From Sulfurimonadaceae bacterium (GTDB lineage: Bacteria; Campylobacterota; Campylobacteria; Campylobacterales; Sulfurimonadaceae), in NCBI GenBank assembly GCA_028683835.1, contig JAQUHB010000013.1, positions 1 through 64,000 on the forward strand: 64,000 nt of DNA, read 5' to 3'. The notes beneath the pieces are model-generated. The model ran no database searches and had not been told where the DNA came from. It saw only the letters and a program-made list of their open reading frames with translations. Below, in pieces: positions 52,998-62,026 of the stretch. A program made the translations under genes and the position numbers. Each line of letters starts with the position of its first letter. Within the stretch, counting starts at the first letter, position 1.

Positions 52998-53317
52998 GCC
53001 AAGAGAGAGAACCGCGCTTAAAACCTATTATTGAAGGTGCTGAGAGTCTGTCTCTTGGTATCTCTATGGTTGTAGCAGTGCTTATCGGTGTAGGAATCGG
53101 CCTTGGACTAAAACATCTTTTTGGTCATGCATGGTTACTTTGGATTGGTGTATTTATCGGAATTGCAGCTGCAGTTTTAAATGTATACAAGGCGTATTCT
53201 AAACAGTTTAAAGAGTATGAAAAGCTAGCTCAAGAACCACGCTATCAGTACAAGAGAGATCTTGAAAAAGACGCATTAGAAGAAGATGAAGAGGATTTTG
53301 GTGCAAAAAAATATTAA
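52994..53317 (+). CDS. AtpZ/AtpI-family protein
   Basis: 107 residues with two membrane helices ([19 protein letters not shown] and [20 protein letters not shown]) and charged ends. The helix pair with a short turn is the AtpZ/AtpI layout. Such proteins aid F-ATP synthase assembly or form Mg/Ca channels next to atp genes; no atp genes are visible here. It overlaps hemL by four bases and the next gene by about 17. Confidence 0.82.
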   Translation: MSQEREPRLKPIIEGAESLSLGISMVVAVLIGVGIGLGLKHLFGHAWLLWIGVFIGIAAAVLNVYKAYSKQFKEYEKLAQEPRYQYKRDLEKDALEEDEEDFGAKKY

Positions 53318-53798
53318 AATATTTCTTGGGGCAGAGGTACTTATTCTTGCTACGAACTTTATTTCTTACAGCTTTTTTTTAAATGCTCAAGTTGCGTTTT
53401 TAAGTTCATTTCTTGTTCTTATGGGTTCGATGTATTCTTATAAAAAGCTAGTCCAAACAAGAGTAGAAAATGAAGTTTTTATAGATGATGAGAGAGATGA
53501 ACTTGATAAATTGGATGATCCACATGGGCTCTATGAAGAACAAACCGTTCAAGAGTTACAAGCTGCAGTTGCAGAAGAAAAAAAGCAGACAAAAACAAGT
53601 AATCTCAAAAATGTAAAAACAAGTTCACGTGCGACTGTTTCACTTTTTAGGATATTGCCTTATCTCTTTTTGGTAGCTGGTTTTATCGGATTAAAAAACA
53701 ACCACCACTTAGAACTTCTACCTTACCTACTTTTTTTATCTTTAGGCTTACCAGTAGGCTATCTTATAGGCAAAAATATTTTTCTTCCTAAACAGTAA
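53301..53798 (+). CDS. Four-helix membrane protein of unknown function
   Basis: 165 residues from a GTG at 53301, with GAGGA placed eight bases before it; an ATG at 53286 is possible and would add five residues. Two N-terminal helices (FLGAEVLILATNFISYSFF and AFLSSFLVLMGSMYSY) are followed by an acidic soluble segment (DDERDELDKLDD) and two C-terminal helices (ILPYLFLVAGFIGL and LLPYLLFLSLGLPVGYLIG). No family is recognised. It belongs to the hemL-AtpZ run. Its end overlaps the convergent PAS-like gene by 11 bases. Confidence 0.72.
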   Translation: MQKNIKIFLGAEVLILATNFISYSFFLNAQVAFLSSFLVLMGSMYSYKKLVQTRVENEVFIDDERDELDKLDDPHGLYEEQTVQELQAAVAEEKKQTKTSNLKNVKTSSRATVSLFRILPYLFLVAGFIGLKNNHHLELLPYLLFLSLGLPVGYLIGKNIFLPKQ

Positions 53799-54477
53799 TA
53801 AGTGGAATATTTAAAGAGATTTTATCCTCTTTGAATTCTACTGAAACACTATTTTCATCCGCTAATTGCTGGATAATAGAAAATTTAGATTTATCTATTT
53901 TCGATGCATTAATAGCGATAGAAAATAATGAATACTTCTTATCATCAAACTTAATATGCTCACCAATACGGAAGAAAAGCTTTGTTGTGATTTGCTCATT
54001 GAGTATACATGCTGAGTAAATTCTATTAAGAAGTTTTACAAAAAGATTTGTATTAAGTCTGATATCTGGGATCGATGGATCGAGGTCTTTTAAAAATTTT
54101 GCATTTGAGTTGATGGAGTTACTACTTATACATAAGTCGATGAGTGTATAAACATTTACCATTTCTCCGCTGTCTATTTTAGGTTTTGAAAAGTGGTAAG
54201 AGGGAACTTGATAGAGACGAATTCCAAGTTCGTTTTCATCTTCATAACCGACAGTAATACCAAAAAATTTATATCTTCCGAATTCAAGATCCATAAAAGT
54301 TGTCTTAAATCCAAAATTTTGGCTTGCATGATGTGTCGCAATTTCAAAAAGAGTGGAAGTGTTTGAAGCGCCAAGTAAAAACTGTGCCTCAGAGTTGAGT
54401 GAAAGAATTTTTCCCGATGCATCAAAAAGAATGAACGGATTGAAATCATATTCAATCCACTGCTGCTCAAACGTCAT
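53788..54477 (-). CDS. PAS-like protein coupled to rpoD, kinase-like tail
   Basis: 229 residues, beginning in the rpoD stop (TAATG overlap). The N-terminal part (YDFNPFILFDASGKILSLNS, then FLLGASNTSTLFEIA) is PAS-like. The C-terminal part (LRLNTNLFVKLLNRIYSACI-like helices followed by SVEFKEDKISLNIPLITV) resembles a degenerate histidine-kinase ATPase core without a phospho-accepting His or complete N/G boxes. It may be a non-enzymatic sensor. Because it is translated directly after the housekeeping sigma factor, a regulatory link to sigma-70 activity is conceivable but unproven. Confidence 0.7.
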   Translation of the reverse strand: MTFEQQWIEYDFNPFILFDASGKILSLNSEAQFLLGASNTSTLFEIATHHASQNFGFKTTFMDLEFGRYKFFGITVGYEDENELGIRLYQVPSYHFSKPKIDSGEMVNVYTLIDLCISSNSINSNAKFLKDLDPSIPDIRLNTNLFVKLLNRIYSACILNEQITTKLFFRIGEHIKFDDKKYSLFSIAINASKIDKSKFSIIQQLADENSVSVEFKEDKISLNIPLITV

Positions 54478-56351
54478 TATTCTTCGATATAATTTTTAAG
54501 TTTACGCCCGACTTTTGGGTGTTTTAGCTTTTTAATCGCACTAGATTCTATTTGGCGAACACGTTCACGAGTAACATTCAACTCTTTACCGATCTCTTCT
54601 AAAGTTCTATCACTTTCATCATCCATGATTCCAAAACGAAGTTTTATAACCGCTTTTTCACGTTCATTCAACTGTTCAAGAACACTTTCGATTTGAACAC
54701 GAAGATCATCTTTTAAAGTGACATCGGAAGGAGAAAGAGATGTTTTATCTTCAATGAAGTCACCAAAACGTCCATCATCTTCATTACCGATTGGTGCTTC
54801 AAGAGAGATTGGCTCTTTTGTGATTTTGATAACATTTTTAACTTTCTCAACTGAAAGACCAACCTCTTGTGCGATTACTTCAACATCCGGCTCTTTGCCA
54901 TGTTCTTGAAGGTGTTTACGCATGATCTTGTTGATACGATTAATTGTTTCGATCATATGTATTGGAATACGGATAGTACGTGCTTGATCTGCGATAGCGC
55001 GTGATATTGCCTGACGAATCCACCAAGTTGCATAAGTCGAGAATTTATAACCTTTTTTATATTCAAACTTATCAACGGCTTTCATAAGACCAATATTACC
55101 TTCTTGGATAAGATCAAGGAAAGGTAAACCTCTATTTGTATAGCGTTTTGCAATCGAAACAACGAGACGAAGGTTTGATTTTGCCATACGAGTTTTTGAA
55201 ATTTCTGAGATATTTTTACCACGTTTGATCTGTTCTAAAATATCTGCAAGTTTATCTGGCTCCATATTGAAGCTATCTTTTGACGCTTCTTTTGTCTGGA
55301 TAAGTTTTTTAATCTCAACATAAGTTGAAACCATTGTAGCTTCGGGAACCATCCCAGTGATATCTTCTTTTGTAAGATCACAGATTTGTTCTACGATTTT
55401 TTTGTGGTTATCTTTAAGAGTATCATTAAAAAGTGGAAGTTTGTACTCCAGACGTCTTAATTCTTTATCAAAACCTTCATCACTTTTAAGTGCTGTTTCC
55501 ATAGATTTTACAAGCTCATTGATAAGTTTAGAAGTTGGTCCAAGATCTAAAAGCTTTTCTTTTAAGATTGACTTTTTAAATGTTGCAGTCAGCATTAACA
55601 TGACAAGATCTTCGGTGATCTCATCGTTATAAGTTTCTAACGCTTTGTCGGCTGATTTCACCCACTCTTTTTTCGCTTTTTCTAAGGCTTTAAAGCTAGT
55701 AACAACTTTTTCTACACGTTTTTTATCTTTCGCAGAAAAAACTTTTTCCGCACTTTCATCATCATTATCATCTATATCATCAGAATCTGTATCATCATCT
55801 GAATCATCTTCTTCTTTTTCATCTTCAAAACTTTTGAAAAGTTCTTTAACGCGTCTTTCACGGTTAATAAGAGGATCTTTATAATCAAGAATAAAATCGA
55901 TAAGATAAGGAACCGAACAAATGGCGTCAATAATGATACTTTCACCAGATTCTATTTTTTTTGAGATTTCAATCTCTTCATCTTTCGTTAGAAGAGGAAT
56001 CTGACCCATTTCACGAAGATACATTCTAACAGGAGAATCTGAACGAGACCATTCAAGGAGTTCATGCTCTTTTAAGATATCAAACTTATCAGATTCATTA
56101 TCTTCAAGCATTTTTATCTGAGCATTTCTTTTTGCTTCTGCTTCTCTGTCATTGAGCATTTTTGCATGTTCAGAAGAGGTATATAAACACTTATTGTATT
56201 TTATTGCTAGCTTAAAAATATTTTTAGCCTGAGTCGAGGTAGGCTGTTTTTCCAATAAGGTTATGATTGATTCGTATGTCACACATTCATGAGTAGATTT
56301 TTTTTCAATAAATAAATCTTCTAGTGCTTTGGTAAGTTCTTTTGCAGTCAT
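54477..56351 (-). CDS. rpoD: Primary RNA polymerase sigma factor RpoD
   Basis: 624 residues. Region 1.2 ([17 protein letters not shown]), regions 2.1-2.4 ([59 protein letters not shown]), region 3 and region 4.2 ([19 protein letters not shown]) are all complete. The long acidic insert between 1.2 and 2.1 ([20 protein letters not shown]) is typical of the non-conserved region of Campylobacterota RpoD. It is divergent from the flagellar genes across a 155-base gap. Confidence 0.97.
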   Translation of the reverse strand: MTAKELTKALEDLFIEKKSTHECVTYESIITLLEKQPTSTQAKNIFKLAIKYNKCLYTSSEHAKMLNDREAEAKRNAQIKMLEDNESDKFDILKEHELLEWSRSDSPVRMYLREMGQIPLLTKDEEIEISKKIESGESIIIDAICSVPYLIDFILDYKDPLINRERRVKELFKSFEDEKEEDDSDDDTDSDDIDDNDDESAEKVFSAKDKKRVEKVVTSFKALEKAKKEWVKSADKALETYNDEITEDLVMLMLTATFKKSILKEKLLDLGPTSKLINELVKSMETALKSDEGFDKELRRLEYKLPLFNDTLKDNHKKIVEQICDLTKEDITGMVPEATMVSTYVEIKKLIQTKEASKDSFNMEPDKLADILEQIKRGKNISEISKTRMAKSNLRLVVSIAKRYTNRGLPFLDLIQEGNIGLMKAVDKFEYKKGYKFSTYATWWIRQAISRAIADQARTIRIPIHMIETINRINKIMRKHLQEHGKEPDVEVIAQEVGLSVEKVKNVIKITKEPISLEAPIGNEDDGRFGDFIEDKTSLSPSDVTLKDDLRVQIESVLEQLNEREKAVIKLRFGIMDDESDRTLEEIGKELNVTRERVRQIESSAIKKLKHPKVGRKLKNYIEE

Positions 56352-56457
56352 ATGAAAATGCTCCGAAGTTTCTTGTCTCTTTTTAAAAGGAATGGATTAT
56401 ACCCAAATTTAATTAAAAAATAACTTACTTATAAAAATATTTGCCTTAAAACAAAAT

Positions 56458-56473
56458 TGGAACACTAAATGCT
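56458..56473 (+). promoter_or_regulatory. Sigma-54 promoter of flgF-flgG
   Basis: TGGAACACTAAATGCT has the sigma-54 layout TGG-N10-GC: GG and GC are separated by exactly ten bases. Transcription should start near 56484, before the AAGGA ribosome site and the ATG at 56507. Rod and hook genes are RpoN-dependent in Campylobacter and Helicobacter, which fits. Confidence 0.75.
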
Positions 56474-56506
56474 GATTAACAAAAAAATGAGCAGAAGGAT
56501 GGTTGA

Positions 56507-57319
56507 ATGCAAGCAGGATATTATAATGCAGCTGCCGGAATGGTTACACAATTTAACCGTCTTGAAACTATTGCAAATAATCTAGCGAACGTAAACACAG
56601 CAGGATATAAACAAGACAATCTTATAACCGGTGATTTTATGCGACTCTATAAAGAAGCAAGAGATGATCTGCCAAATGCAGCAAACACAAAAGATGCAGC
56701 AAAATTTTTAAATCGAACTTTAGATCGCGCTCCTCAAATTGTGGATTCTTATACCGATCAATCACTTGGAAATATCCAAAAAACAGACAATCCCCTTGAT
56801 TTTGCTCTTTCTAAAGAGGGACTTTTTTTCGCGGTTCAAACACCCAATGGAGTCCGTTTGACACGTGATGGAAGCTTTACTGTCGGCAGTGATGGAAAAC
56901 TCGCAACTAAAGAGGGATTTGATGTTCTGGGAAGTGATGGAAAACCAATTTCAATTGATCCAAAAGCTGCAATCATGCAGACTGATGCAAATGGAAAGAT
57001 CTCTGTTAATATTCCTGGAGGCGTGAAGTTTGTCAATGGTAAGAATTTATATATTGCTGCCCCTGACAACTTGAAAAAGTTGCAAAAACAAGGCGACAAT
57101 CTTTATTCTTATGATCAATCTGATCCTTTAAAAGCTCTCACTGATACAGGTTCTGTAAAACAAGGATTTATAGAAAAGAGCAACGTTAATGCCGTTGATA
57201 TGATGGTCAAAATGATAGAATCAAACAGATTGGTTGGAATGTATCAAAAAGTTATGGATGCGCAAATGAACGATCTTAACAACGATGCCATACAAAAATT
57301 AGCAGTTACTAAAGCCTAA
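56507..57319 (+). CDS. flgF: Flagellar basal-body rod protein FlgF
   Basis: 270 residues. The N-terminal ANNLANVNTAGYKQDN segment is the conserved rod/hook motif, and SNVNAVDMMVKMIESNRLVG near the C-terminus is the conserved terminal helix. The middle (TPNGVRLTRDGSFTVGSDGK) is typical of FlgF/FlgG. The protein is exported by the flagellar type III system and forms the proximal rod. flgG starts 12 bases later. Expression is predicted from the sigma-54 promoter at 56458. Confidence 0.9.
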   Translation: MQAGYYNAAAGMVTQFNRLETIANNLANVNTAGYKQDNLITGDFMRLYKEARDDLPNAANTKDAAKFLNRTLDRAPQIVDSYTDQSLGNIQKTDNPLDFALSKEGLFFAVQTPNGVRLTRDGSFTVGSDGKLATKEGFDVLGSDGKPISIDPKAAIMQTDANGKISVNIPGGVKFVNGKNLYIAAPDNLKKLQKQGDNLYSYDQSDPLKALTDTGSVKQGFIEKSNVNAVDMMVKMIESNRLVGMYQKVMDAQMNDLNNDAIQKLAVTKA

Positions 57320-57330
57320 AGGATAAAACT

Positions 57331-58119
57331 ATGATGCAATCACTTTATATCGGATCAACGGGAATGCTCGGGATGCAAACCCAAATAGATACGACAGCCA
57401 ACAATATCGCCAACGTCAATACAATAGGCTTTAAAAAATCCCGCGCAGAGTTTGCAGATTTAATGTATAAAACAATGGAATACGCTGGAACATCAACAAG
57501 TGATACAACAAAGTCTCCGACAGGCATCGAAGTTGGTCTTGGCGTGCGTCCTACAGCAACAAATAAAATATTTACTGAGGGAAATCTCAAGCAAACGGAC
57601 AATCAACTCGATATGGCAATTACAGGACAGGGTTTTTTTAAAGTTCAGCTTCCAGATGGGAGTGATGCTTATACAAAAAATGGTGCTTTTAAGGTAGATG
57701 AAAATGGAACTATTGTCAACTCAGACGGATATCCTCTTCAGCCCCAGATTGTTATTCCTGCTGATGCAACAAATGTAACAATCGGTGTAGATGGGACAAT
57801 TACAGTTACTCAACCCGGACAAGCACAAGCAACGCAAGTGGGACAGATCAATCTTACTAACTTTATCAATGCTTCAGGTCTTCACTCAATGGGAGATAAT
57901 TTATATGTAGAAACCGATAGTTCTGGTCAGCCAGTTGAGGGAACACCAGGAATTGATGGGCTGGGAAATATTAGACAAGGATTTGTCGAGATGAGTAATG
58001 TTCAGCTTGTCGTTGAACTTACAGATCTTATAACTGGGCAAAGAGCATATGATTCAAACTCAAAAATCATCACAACGAGTGATGAAATGCTACAAACAGT
58101 CAATGGGCTAAAACGTTAA
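57331..58119 (+). CDS. flgG: Flagellar distal rod protein FlgG
   Basis: 262 residues, the canonical FlgG length. Features are LYIGSTGMLGMQTQIDTTAN, ANNIANVNTIGFKKSRAEF and the C-terminal SNVQLVVELTDLITGQRAYD, ending SDEMLQTVNGLKR. It forms the distal rod that crosses the periplasm to the hook. It follows flgF closely and ends at a strong hairpin terminator. Confidence 0.95.
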   Translation: MMQSLYIGSTGMLGMQTQIDTTANNIANVNTIGFKKSRAEFADLMYKTMEYAGTSTSDTTKSPTGIEVGLGVRPTATNKIFTEGNLKQTDNQLDMAITGQGFFKVQLPDGSDAYTKNGAFKVDENGTIVNSDGYPLQPQIVIPADATNVTIGVDGTITVTQPGQAQATQVGQINLTNFINASGLHSMGDNLYVETDSSGQPVEGTPGIDGLGNIRQGFVEMSNVQLVVELTDLITGQRAYDSNSKIITTSDEMLQTVNGLKR

Positions 58120-58129
58120 ACCAACTTAA

Positions 58130-58168
58130 AATAGGCTAATATGAATAAATATTAACCTATTAATTTTT
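58130..58168 (+). terminator. Intrinsic terminator after flgG
   Basis: AATAGG-C-TAATAT pairs with ATATTA-A-CCTATT around a six-base loop, with one C/A mismatch. TTTTTATTTT follows. Confidence 0.75.
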
Positions 58169-58197
58169 ATTTTATATTTCTACAATCTGCATTTAGC

Positions 58198-58203
58198 TAT
58201 AAT
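58198..58203 (+). promoter_or_regulatory. -10 element of the leuD-leuB operon
   Basis: TATAAT within TTTAGCTATAATCACA, 31 bases before the leuD ATG, directly after the flgG terminator. Confidence 0.55.
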
Positions 58204-58234
58204 CACAACCATTTTTAAACATACAGGAAAATAT

Positions 58235-58741
58235 ATGCAAACTATTGATGCTAAAATATGGAAATTCGGAAAAGATATAGATACAGATCTTATCATCGCT
58301 GCAAGATACCTAAATACTTCTAACCCAACAGAACTTGCAAAGCACGTTATGGAAGATGCTGATCCTGATTTTGTAAATAAAATGAGTATTGGAGATATTA
58401 TTGTCGCTGATGAAAATTTTGGATGTGGTTCATCTAGAGAACATGCACCAATCGCACTTAAAGCAGCCGGAGTCGCTGCAATTATCGCTCCAACTTTTGC
58501 TCGTATTTTTTATAGAAACGCATTCAATATGGGACTTCCAATCTTTGAACTTAAAGAAGCAAATGAGATTACAGAAGGTGATGTTGTCAGTATAGATATG
58601 AATAATGGAACTATAACAAATAAAACTACTTCAAAAACATATAAATTCACTCCAATTCCAGAATTTATGCAAAAACTTATCAATTCAGGCGGGCTTATGA
58701 ACTTTGCACAAGAAGAGATCAAAGCAGGAGAACAAAAATGA
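58235..58741 (+). CDS. leuD: 3-isopropylmalate dehydratase small subunit
   Basis: 168 residues with an ACAGGAA site before the ATG. The aconitase swivel-domain motifs are present: [12 protein letters not shown], the [17 protein letters not shown] substrate loop, and [14 protein letters not shown]. With LeuC it isomerises 2- to 3-isopropylmalate in leucine synthesis. leuC is not in the window. The stop overlaps leuB by four bases (ATGA). Confidence 0.95.
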   Translation: MQTIDAKIWKFGKDIDTDLIIAARYLNTSNPTELAKHVMEDADPDFVNKMSIGDIIVADENFGCGSSREHAPIALKAAGVAAIIAPTFARIFYRNAFNMGLPIFELKEANEITEGDVVSIDMNNGTITNKTTSKTYKFTPIPEFMQKLINSGGLMNFAQEEIKAGEQK

Positions 58742-59814
58742 AAAAATATAATATCGCACTAATCAAAGGCGATGGAATTGGACCTGAAATCATCGATGAA
58801 GCTGTTAAAGTTTTAGATGCGGTGGCTTCAGTTGAGAATTTTGAGATAAATTATAATGAATTTTTAATGGGCGGTTGTGCATATGATGCAGTAGGAGATC
58901 CACTTCCTGAAACTACGATAACTGGTTCACTCGCAAGTGATGCTGTACTTTTTGGTGCTATCGGCGGTGAAAAATGGGATAACCTTCCACGCGAAAAACG
59001 CCCAGAAAGTGGACTTCTAAGATTTAGAAAAGAACTTGGAGTTTATGCAAATCTTCGTCCGGCATCTGTTTATGATGAGCTAGTCAATGCATCTTCACTT
59101 AAAACTGAAATCGTTAGAGGTGTCGATCTTATGGTGGTTCGTGAACTCATAGGCGGTATCTATTTTGGTGAACCAAAAGGCAGAGATGAAAACAAAGGCT
59201 GGAATACGATGGTGTACACTCGTGATGAGATTACAAGAATTGCACATCAAGCTTTTAAAATTGCAATGAACCGCGATAAACGTGTTTGCTCTGTGGATAA
59301 AGCCAATGTTCTTGATGTTTCTCAATTATGGAGAGATGTAGTAACTGAGATATCCAAAGAGTATCCAGAAGTTGAACTCTCGCACATGTATGTAGATAAC
59401 GCAGCGATGCAACTTGTTCGTAATCCTAAGCAATTTGATGTCATCTTAACTGGGAATATCTTTGGTGATATTTTAAGCGATGAAGCAAGTATGATTTGTG
59501 GATCAATCGGTTTACTTCCATCTGCTTCAGTTGGAAATAAAATAGGTGTTTATGAGCCGATTCATGGTTCAGCACCAGATATCGCAGGTCAAGGTATTTC
59601 AAATCCAATCGCTACGATTGCAAGTGCTTCTATGATGCTTCGTTTTGCACTTGGTGAATATAAAGCCGCTGATAGAATCGATGCTGGTATTAAACAAGCT
59701 CTTAAAGAGGGGTATCGTACAAAAGATTTAGCTCAGTTTGATGCAAAAGAAGTTTGTTCTACAAGTGAAATTGGTTCTATTATTGCTAATTACGCAGCAA
59801 AATGCAAACTTTAA
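58738..59814 (+). CDS. leuB: 3-isopropylmalate dehydrogenase
   Basis: 358 residues. The N-terminus ([13 protein letters not shown]), [17 protein letters not shown], the catalytic [10 protein letters not shown] region and [25 protein letters not shown], plus GSAPDIAGQ, are all complete. It oxidises and decarboxylates 3-isopropylmalate to 2-oxoisocaproate with NAD+. The next small gene starts inside its last 13 bases. Confidence 0.96.
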   Translation: MKKYNIALIKGDGIGPEIIDEAVKVLDAVASVENFEINYNEFLMGGCAYDAVGDPLPETTITGSLASDAVLFGAIGGEKWDNLPREKRPESGLLRFRKELGVYANLRPASVYDELVNASSLKTEIVRGVDLMVVRELIGGIYFGEPKGRDENKGWNTMVYTRDEITRIAHQAFKIAMNRDKRVCSVDKANVLDVSQLWRDVVTEISKEYPEVELSHMYVDNAAMQLVRNPKQFDVILTGNIFGDILSDEASMICGSIGLLPSASVGNKIGVYEPIHGSAPDIAGQGISNPIATIASASMMLRFALGEYKAADRIDAGIKQALKEGYRTKDLAQFDAKEVCSTSEIGSIIANYAAKCKL

Positions 59815-60050
59815 CCCTAGCCAATATTTATGAACTTCAAGGTCTAAAAGAAGAGGCTCTTGAAATTTACAAAGAGGTTTTAAAAAAAGATCCCTCAAAT
59901 ACTGATGCGAAAATAGCCATTAGAAGGTTATCTGGCATGAGAAAAAAGTTTCTTGGTGTGAACAAAGAGATGAAAGAATTTTTTGTAAAAATGGAAGATA
60001 AAATCGAGTTTTACGAGTTTGAAAGGTGGCTGTTAAAATCATGGAATTAA
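59802..60050 (+). CDS. Small TPR-like protein
   Basis: 82 residues. One clear tetratricopeptide-like helix pair ([20 protein letters not shown], then [17 protein letters not shown]) is followed by a charged tail with a [13 protein letters not shown] end. Translation is coupled to leuB (13-base overlap) and to the next gene (10-base overlap). Function is unknown. The order small protein, CiaD-like, purU recalls the Campylobacter jejuni layout, where the CiaD gene lies near purU. Confidence 0.7.
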   Translation: MQTLTLANIYELQGLKEEALEIYKEVLKKDPSNTDAKIAIRRLSGMRKKFLGVNKEMKEFFVKMEDKIEFYEFERWLLKSWN

Positions 60051-60361
60051 AAGATGTCATATTAAGTACTTTAGCAGAGCTTGACGAAATAGAATCTACC
60101 GTCGTCGAACATAAAAAACAAGAATTTAATGAAGTTAAAAAGCAAGAGATAGAAATTTCTTTTACGCAAACCTCTATATCCAGTGATGAAAAACAATTTT
60201 TAGAGAGTATTCAAGAAAGACTGCTTGTATTATTTGAAGGGTTTCAAGCACCGAACAATATAAAAATAGAAGCAAAAGTAGACCTTACCTTAAATTTTTT
60301 AGAATATCTTTTAGCAAGTGTAGAAAATCGTATAAATTTGATAGATCATAAAGAGAAATAA
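60041..60361 (+). CDS. CiaD-like domain protein
   Basis: 106 residues from the ATG at 60041; a start at 60026 would add five residues. The N-terminus ([17 protein letters not shown]) is the conserved CiaD-like helix, and the rest is acidic and helical, ending NFLEYLLASVENRINLID. CiaD is known as an effector of Campylobacter jejuni, but in free-living relatives the domain is a small cytoplasmic protein of unknown job. Its stop overlaps the purU start by one base. Confidence 0.72.
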   Translation: MELKDVILSTLAELDEIESTVVEHKKQEFNEVKKQEIEISFTQTSISSDEKQFLESIQERLLVLFEGFQAPNNIKIEAKVDLTLNFLEYLLASVENRINLIDHKEK

Positions 60362-61197
60362 TGAAGCAATACAGAGTTTTAATAGATGCGCATGATGAAA
60401 AGGGACTTGTTTATAAAGTTTCATCAATATTTTATAAATTTAATCTAAATATCTTGTCAAATCATGAGTTTGTAGATAAAGTAAATAATAAATTTTTTAT
60501 GAGAAGTGTTGTTGTTGGTAATGTCTCAGAAATTGAGCTTTACGAAGCACTTGCAAAAGTGTTACCAAAGAAAGCGAATATCAATGTGATTACGCCTAAA
60601 AAGAAAAATATTATCCTTATGGCTACAAAAGAATCTCATGCGCTTGGTGACATTTTGATGCGTTATGAAGCAGATGAGCTTGATGCAAATATTTTGGCAG
60701 TTATCTCAAATTATGATGATCTAAAAGATTTAGTTGAAAGATTTGGAATTGCATATCATCATGTTTCTCATGAAGGACTTGACAGAGCAGAACATGAGAA
60801 TAAGGTTTTAGAACTTTTAGCACAGTTTGAAGATATTGACTATGTTGTTCTTGCAAAATATATGCGTATTTTAACACCTCGATTTGTTGAGGAATACAAT
60901 AATAAAATCATCAATATTCATCACTCATTTCTACCAGCATTTATCGGTGCCAATCCTTATAAACAAGCTTATGATAGAGGTGTCAAGATCATTGGGGCAA
61001 CAGCTCACTTTGTAAATAACAATCTTGATGAAGGTCCGATCATCGCACAAGATATTAGACATATTGATCATGCATTTGATTGGAAAGATATGCAACGTCT
61101 TGGAAAAGATGTTGAGAAAATTGTACTTTCTCGCGCTTTAAAGCTTGCACTTGAAGATCGTATCTTTGTGTATGCAAATAAAACTGTTATATTTTAA
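60361..61197 (+). CDS. purU: Formyltetrahydrofolate deformylase
   Basis: 278 residues. An N-terminal ACT domain (RVLIDAHDEKGLVYKVSSIF) is followed by a formyltransferase-type catalytic domain with LAKYMRILTPRFVEEY, INIHHSFLPAFIGANPY, and GATAHFVNNNLDEGPIIAQD. It hydrolyses 10-formyl-THF to formate and THF, supplying formate for purine synthesis. It links with folD at 48378 in one-carbon metabolism. Confidence 0.94.
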   Translation: MKQYRVLIDAHDEKGLVYKVSSIFYKFNLNILSNHEFVDKVNNKFFMRSVVVGNVSEIELYEALAKVLPKKANINVITPKKKNIILMATKESHALGDILMRYEADELDANILAVISNYDDLKDLVERFGIAYHHVSHEGLDRAEHENKVLELLAQFEDIDYVVLAKYMRILTPRFVEEYNNKIINIHHSFLPAFIGANPYKQAYDRGVKIIGATAHFVNNNLDEGPIIAQDIRHIDHAFDWKDMQRLGKDVEKIVLSRALKLALEDRIFVYANKTVIF

Positions 61198-61206
61198 GGA
61201 ATCTGT

Positions 61207-61677
61207 TTGTTTAATATAGTATTAGTTACACCACAGATTCCAAACAATACCGGAACCATTGGCAGACTGTGTGTCAATACAGGCTCTTCACTCCATCTTA
61301 TTAAGCCGCTAGGTTTTGATATTACAGAAAAAGCTGTGCGTAGAGCAGGGCTTGATTATTGGGAAAAACTTGATCTACATGTATGGGAAAATCTTGATGA
61401 TTTTTTCAATAATAATCAAATCTCGGATAATGTGCATTTTGCAACAACTAAGACAAACAAACCCTATTTTAATTCCAGTTTTAATACTGGAGATTTTATC
61501 TTTTTTGGAAGTGAAACATCTGGATTGCCAACAGAACTACTAGAAAAGTTTAGTGATAAAAATATCACTATTCCTATGACTAAAGAGGGTAGAAGCTTAA
61601 ACCTTGCAATAAGCACTGGTATCATCCTCTATGAGGCAATCAAGCAAAACTTTACAGAATATAATGAGCTCATGTGA
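61207..61677 (+). CDS. trmL: tRNA (cytidine(34)-2'-O)-methyltransferase
   Basis: 156 residues from a TTG with AAGGA at 61196-61200. SPOUT-class knotted fold motifs: VTPQIPNNTGTIGRLCVNTG, LIKPLGFD, FFGSETSGLPTELL, and IPMTKEGRSLNLAISTGIIL. TrmL methylates the wobble-position ribose of certain tRNA-Leu isoacceptors. Its stop (TGA at 61675) overlaps a GTG that starts the next tiny open frame. Confidence 0.93.
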   Translation: MFNIVLVTPQIPNNTGTIGRLCVNTGSSLHLIKPLGFDITEKAVRRAGLDYWEKLDLHVWENLDDFFNNNQISDNVHFATTKTNKPYFNSSFNTGDFIFFGSETSGLPTELLEKFSDKNITIPMTKEGRSLNLAISTGIILYEAIKQNFTEYNELM

Positions 61678-61802
61678 ATTTTATAGATATTTTTATGTCC
61701 ATCTTCTTTGTACTATTTCTAGTTTTTATCTTCAAAGGATACCATCAAAACAAACTTGAAGAAAGAGAAAAAAAAGAAGATTTTAAAAATAGAAACTCTT
61801 AA
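61674..61802 (+). CDS. 42-residue membrane microprotein
   Basis: A GTG at 61674 overlaps the trmL stop as ATGTGA. The frame encodes one hydrophobic helix (FMSIFFVLFLVFIFKGYHQN) and a highly charged tail (KLEEREKKEDFKN). The overlap suggests translational coupling. The layout, one helix plus a charged tail, recalls small respiratory-complex subunits, but there is no such complex nearby and I make no assignment. Confidence 0.5.
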   Translation: MNFIDIFMSIFFVLFLVFIFKGYHQNKLEEREKKEDFKNRNS

Positions 61803-61882
61803 AAAAATCTTTCTGCAAGTTCCTCTATTTTTCTATCAAGTCGTTCTAATATAGTTTCAGTTTTTTTGATTATACTTTGCAT
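61799..61882 (-). CDS. 27-residue amphipathic-helix microprotein
   Basis: From an ATG at 61882 with a GGAG-like site upstream. The peptide MQSIIKKTETILERLDRKIE then ELAERFF is a heptad-patterned helix with leucines and isoleucines on one face, so a short coiled coil is likely. Its stop shares two bases with the stop of the plus-strand microprotein. It is divergent from the S24 repressor-like gene. It could be a real peptide, a regulator fragment, or chance. Confidence 0.35.
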   Translation of the reverse strand: MQSIIKKTETILERLDRKIEELAERFF

Positions 61883-62026
61883 TATGTTGGCTCCATTTAT
61901 TAAATATTACAAATTCTAAATAAAAATAAAAATTTTAGTAATAAATATTTCAAATTGTCATATAATTACAAATAGAAATAGAATTCTATTATTATATGAA
62001 TCATAAATAGAGTAGGAGTTTTCCCA

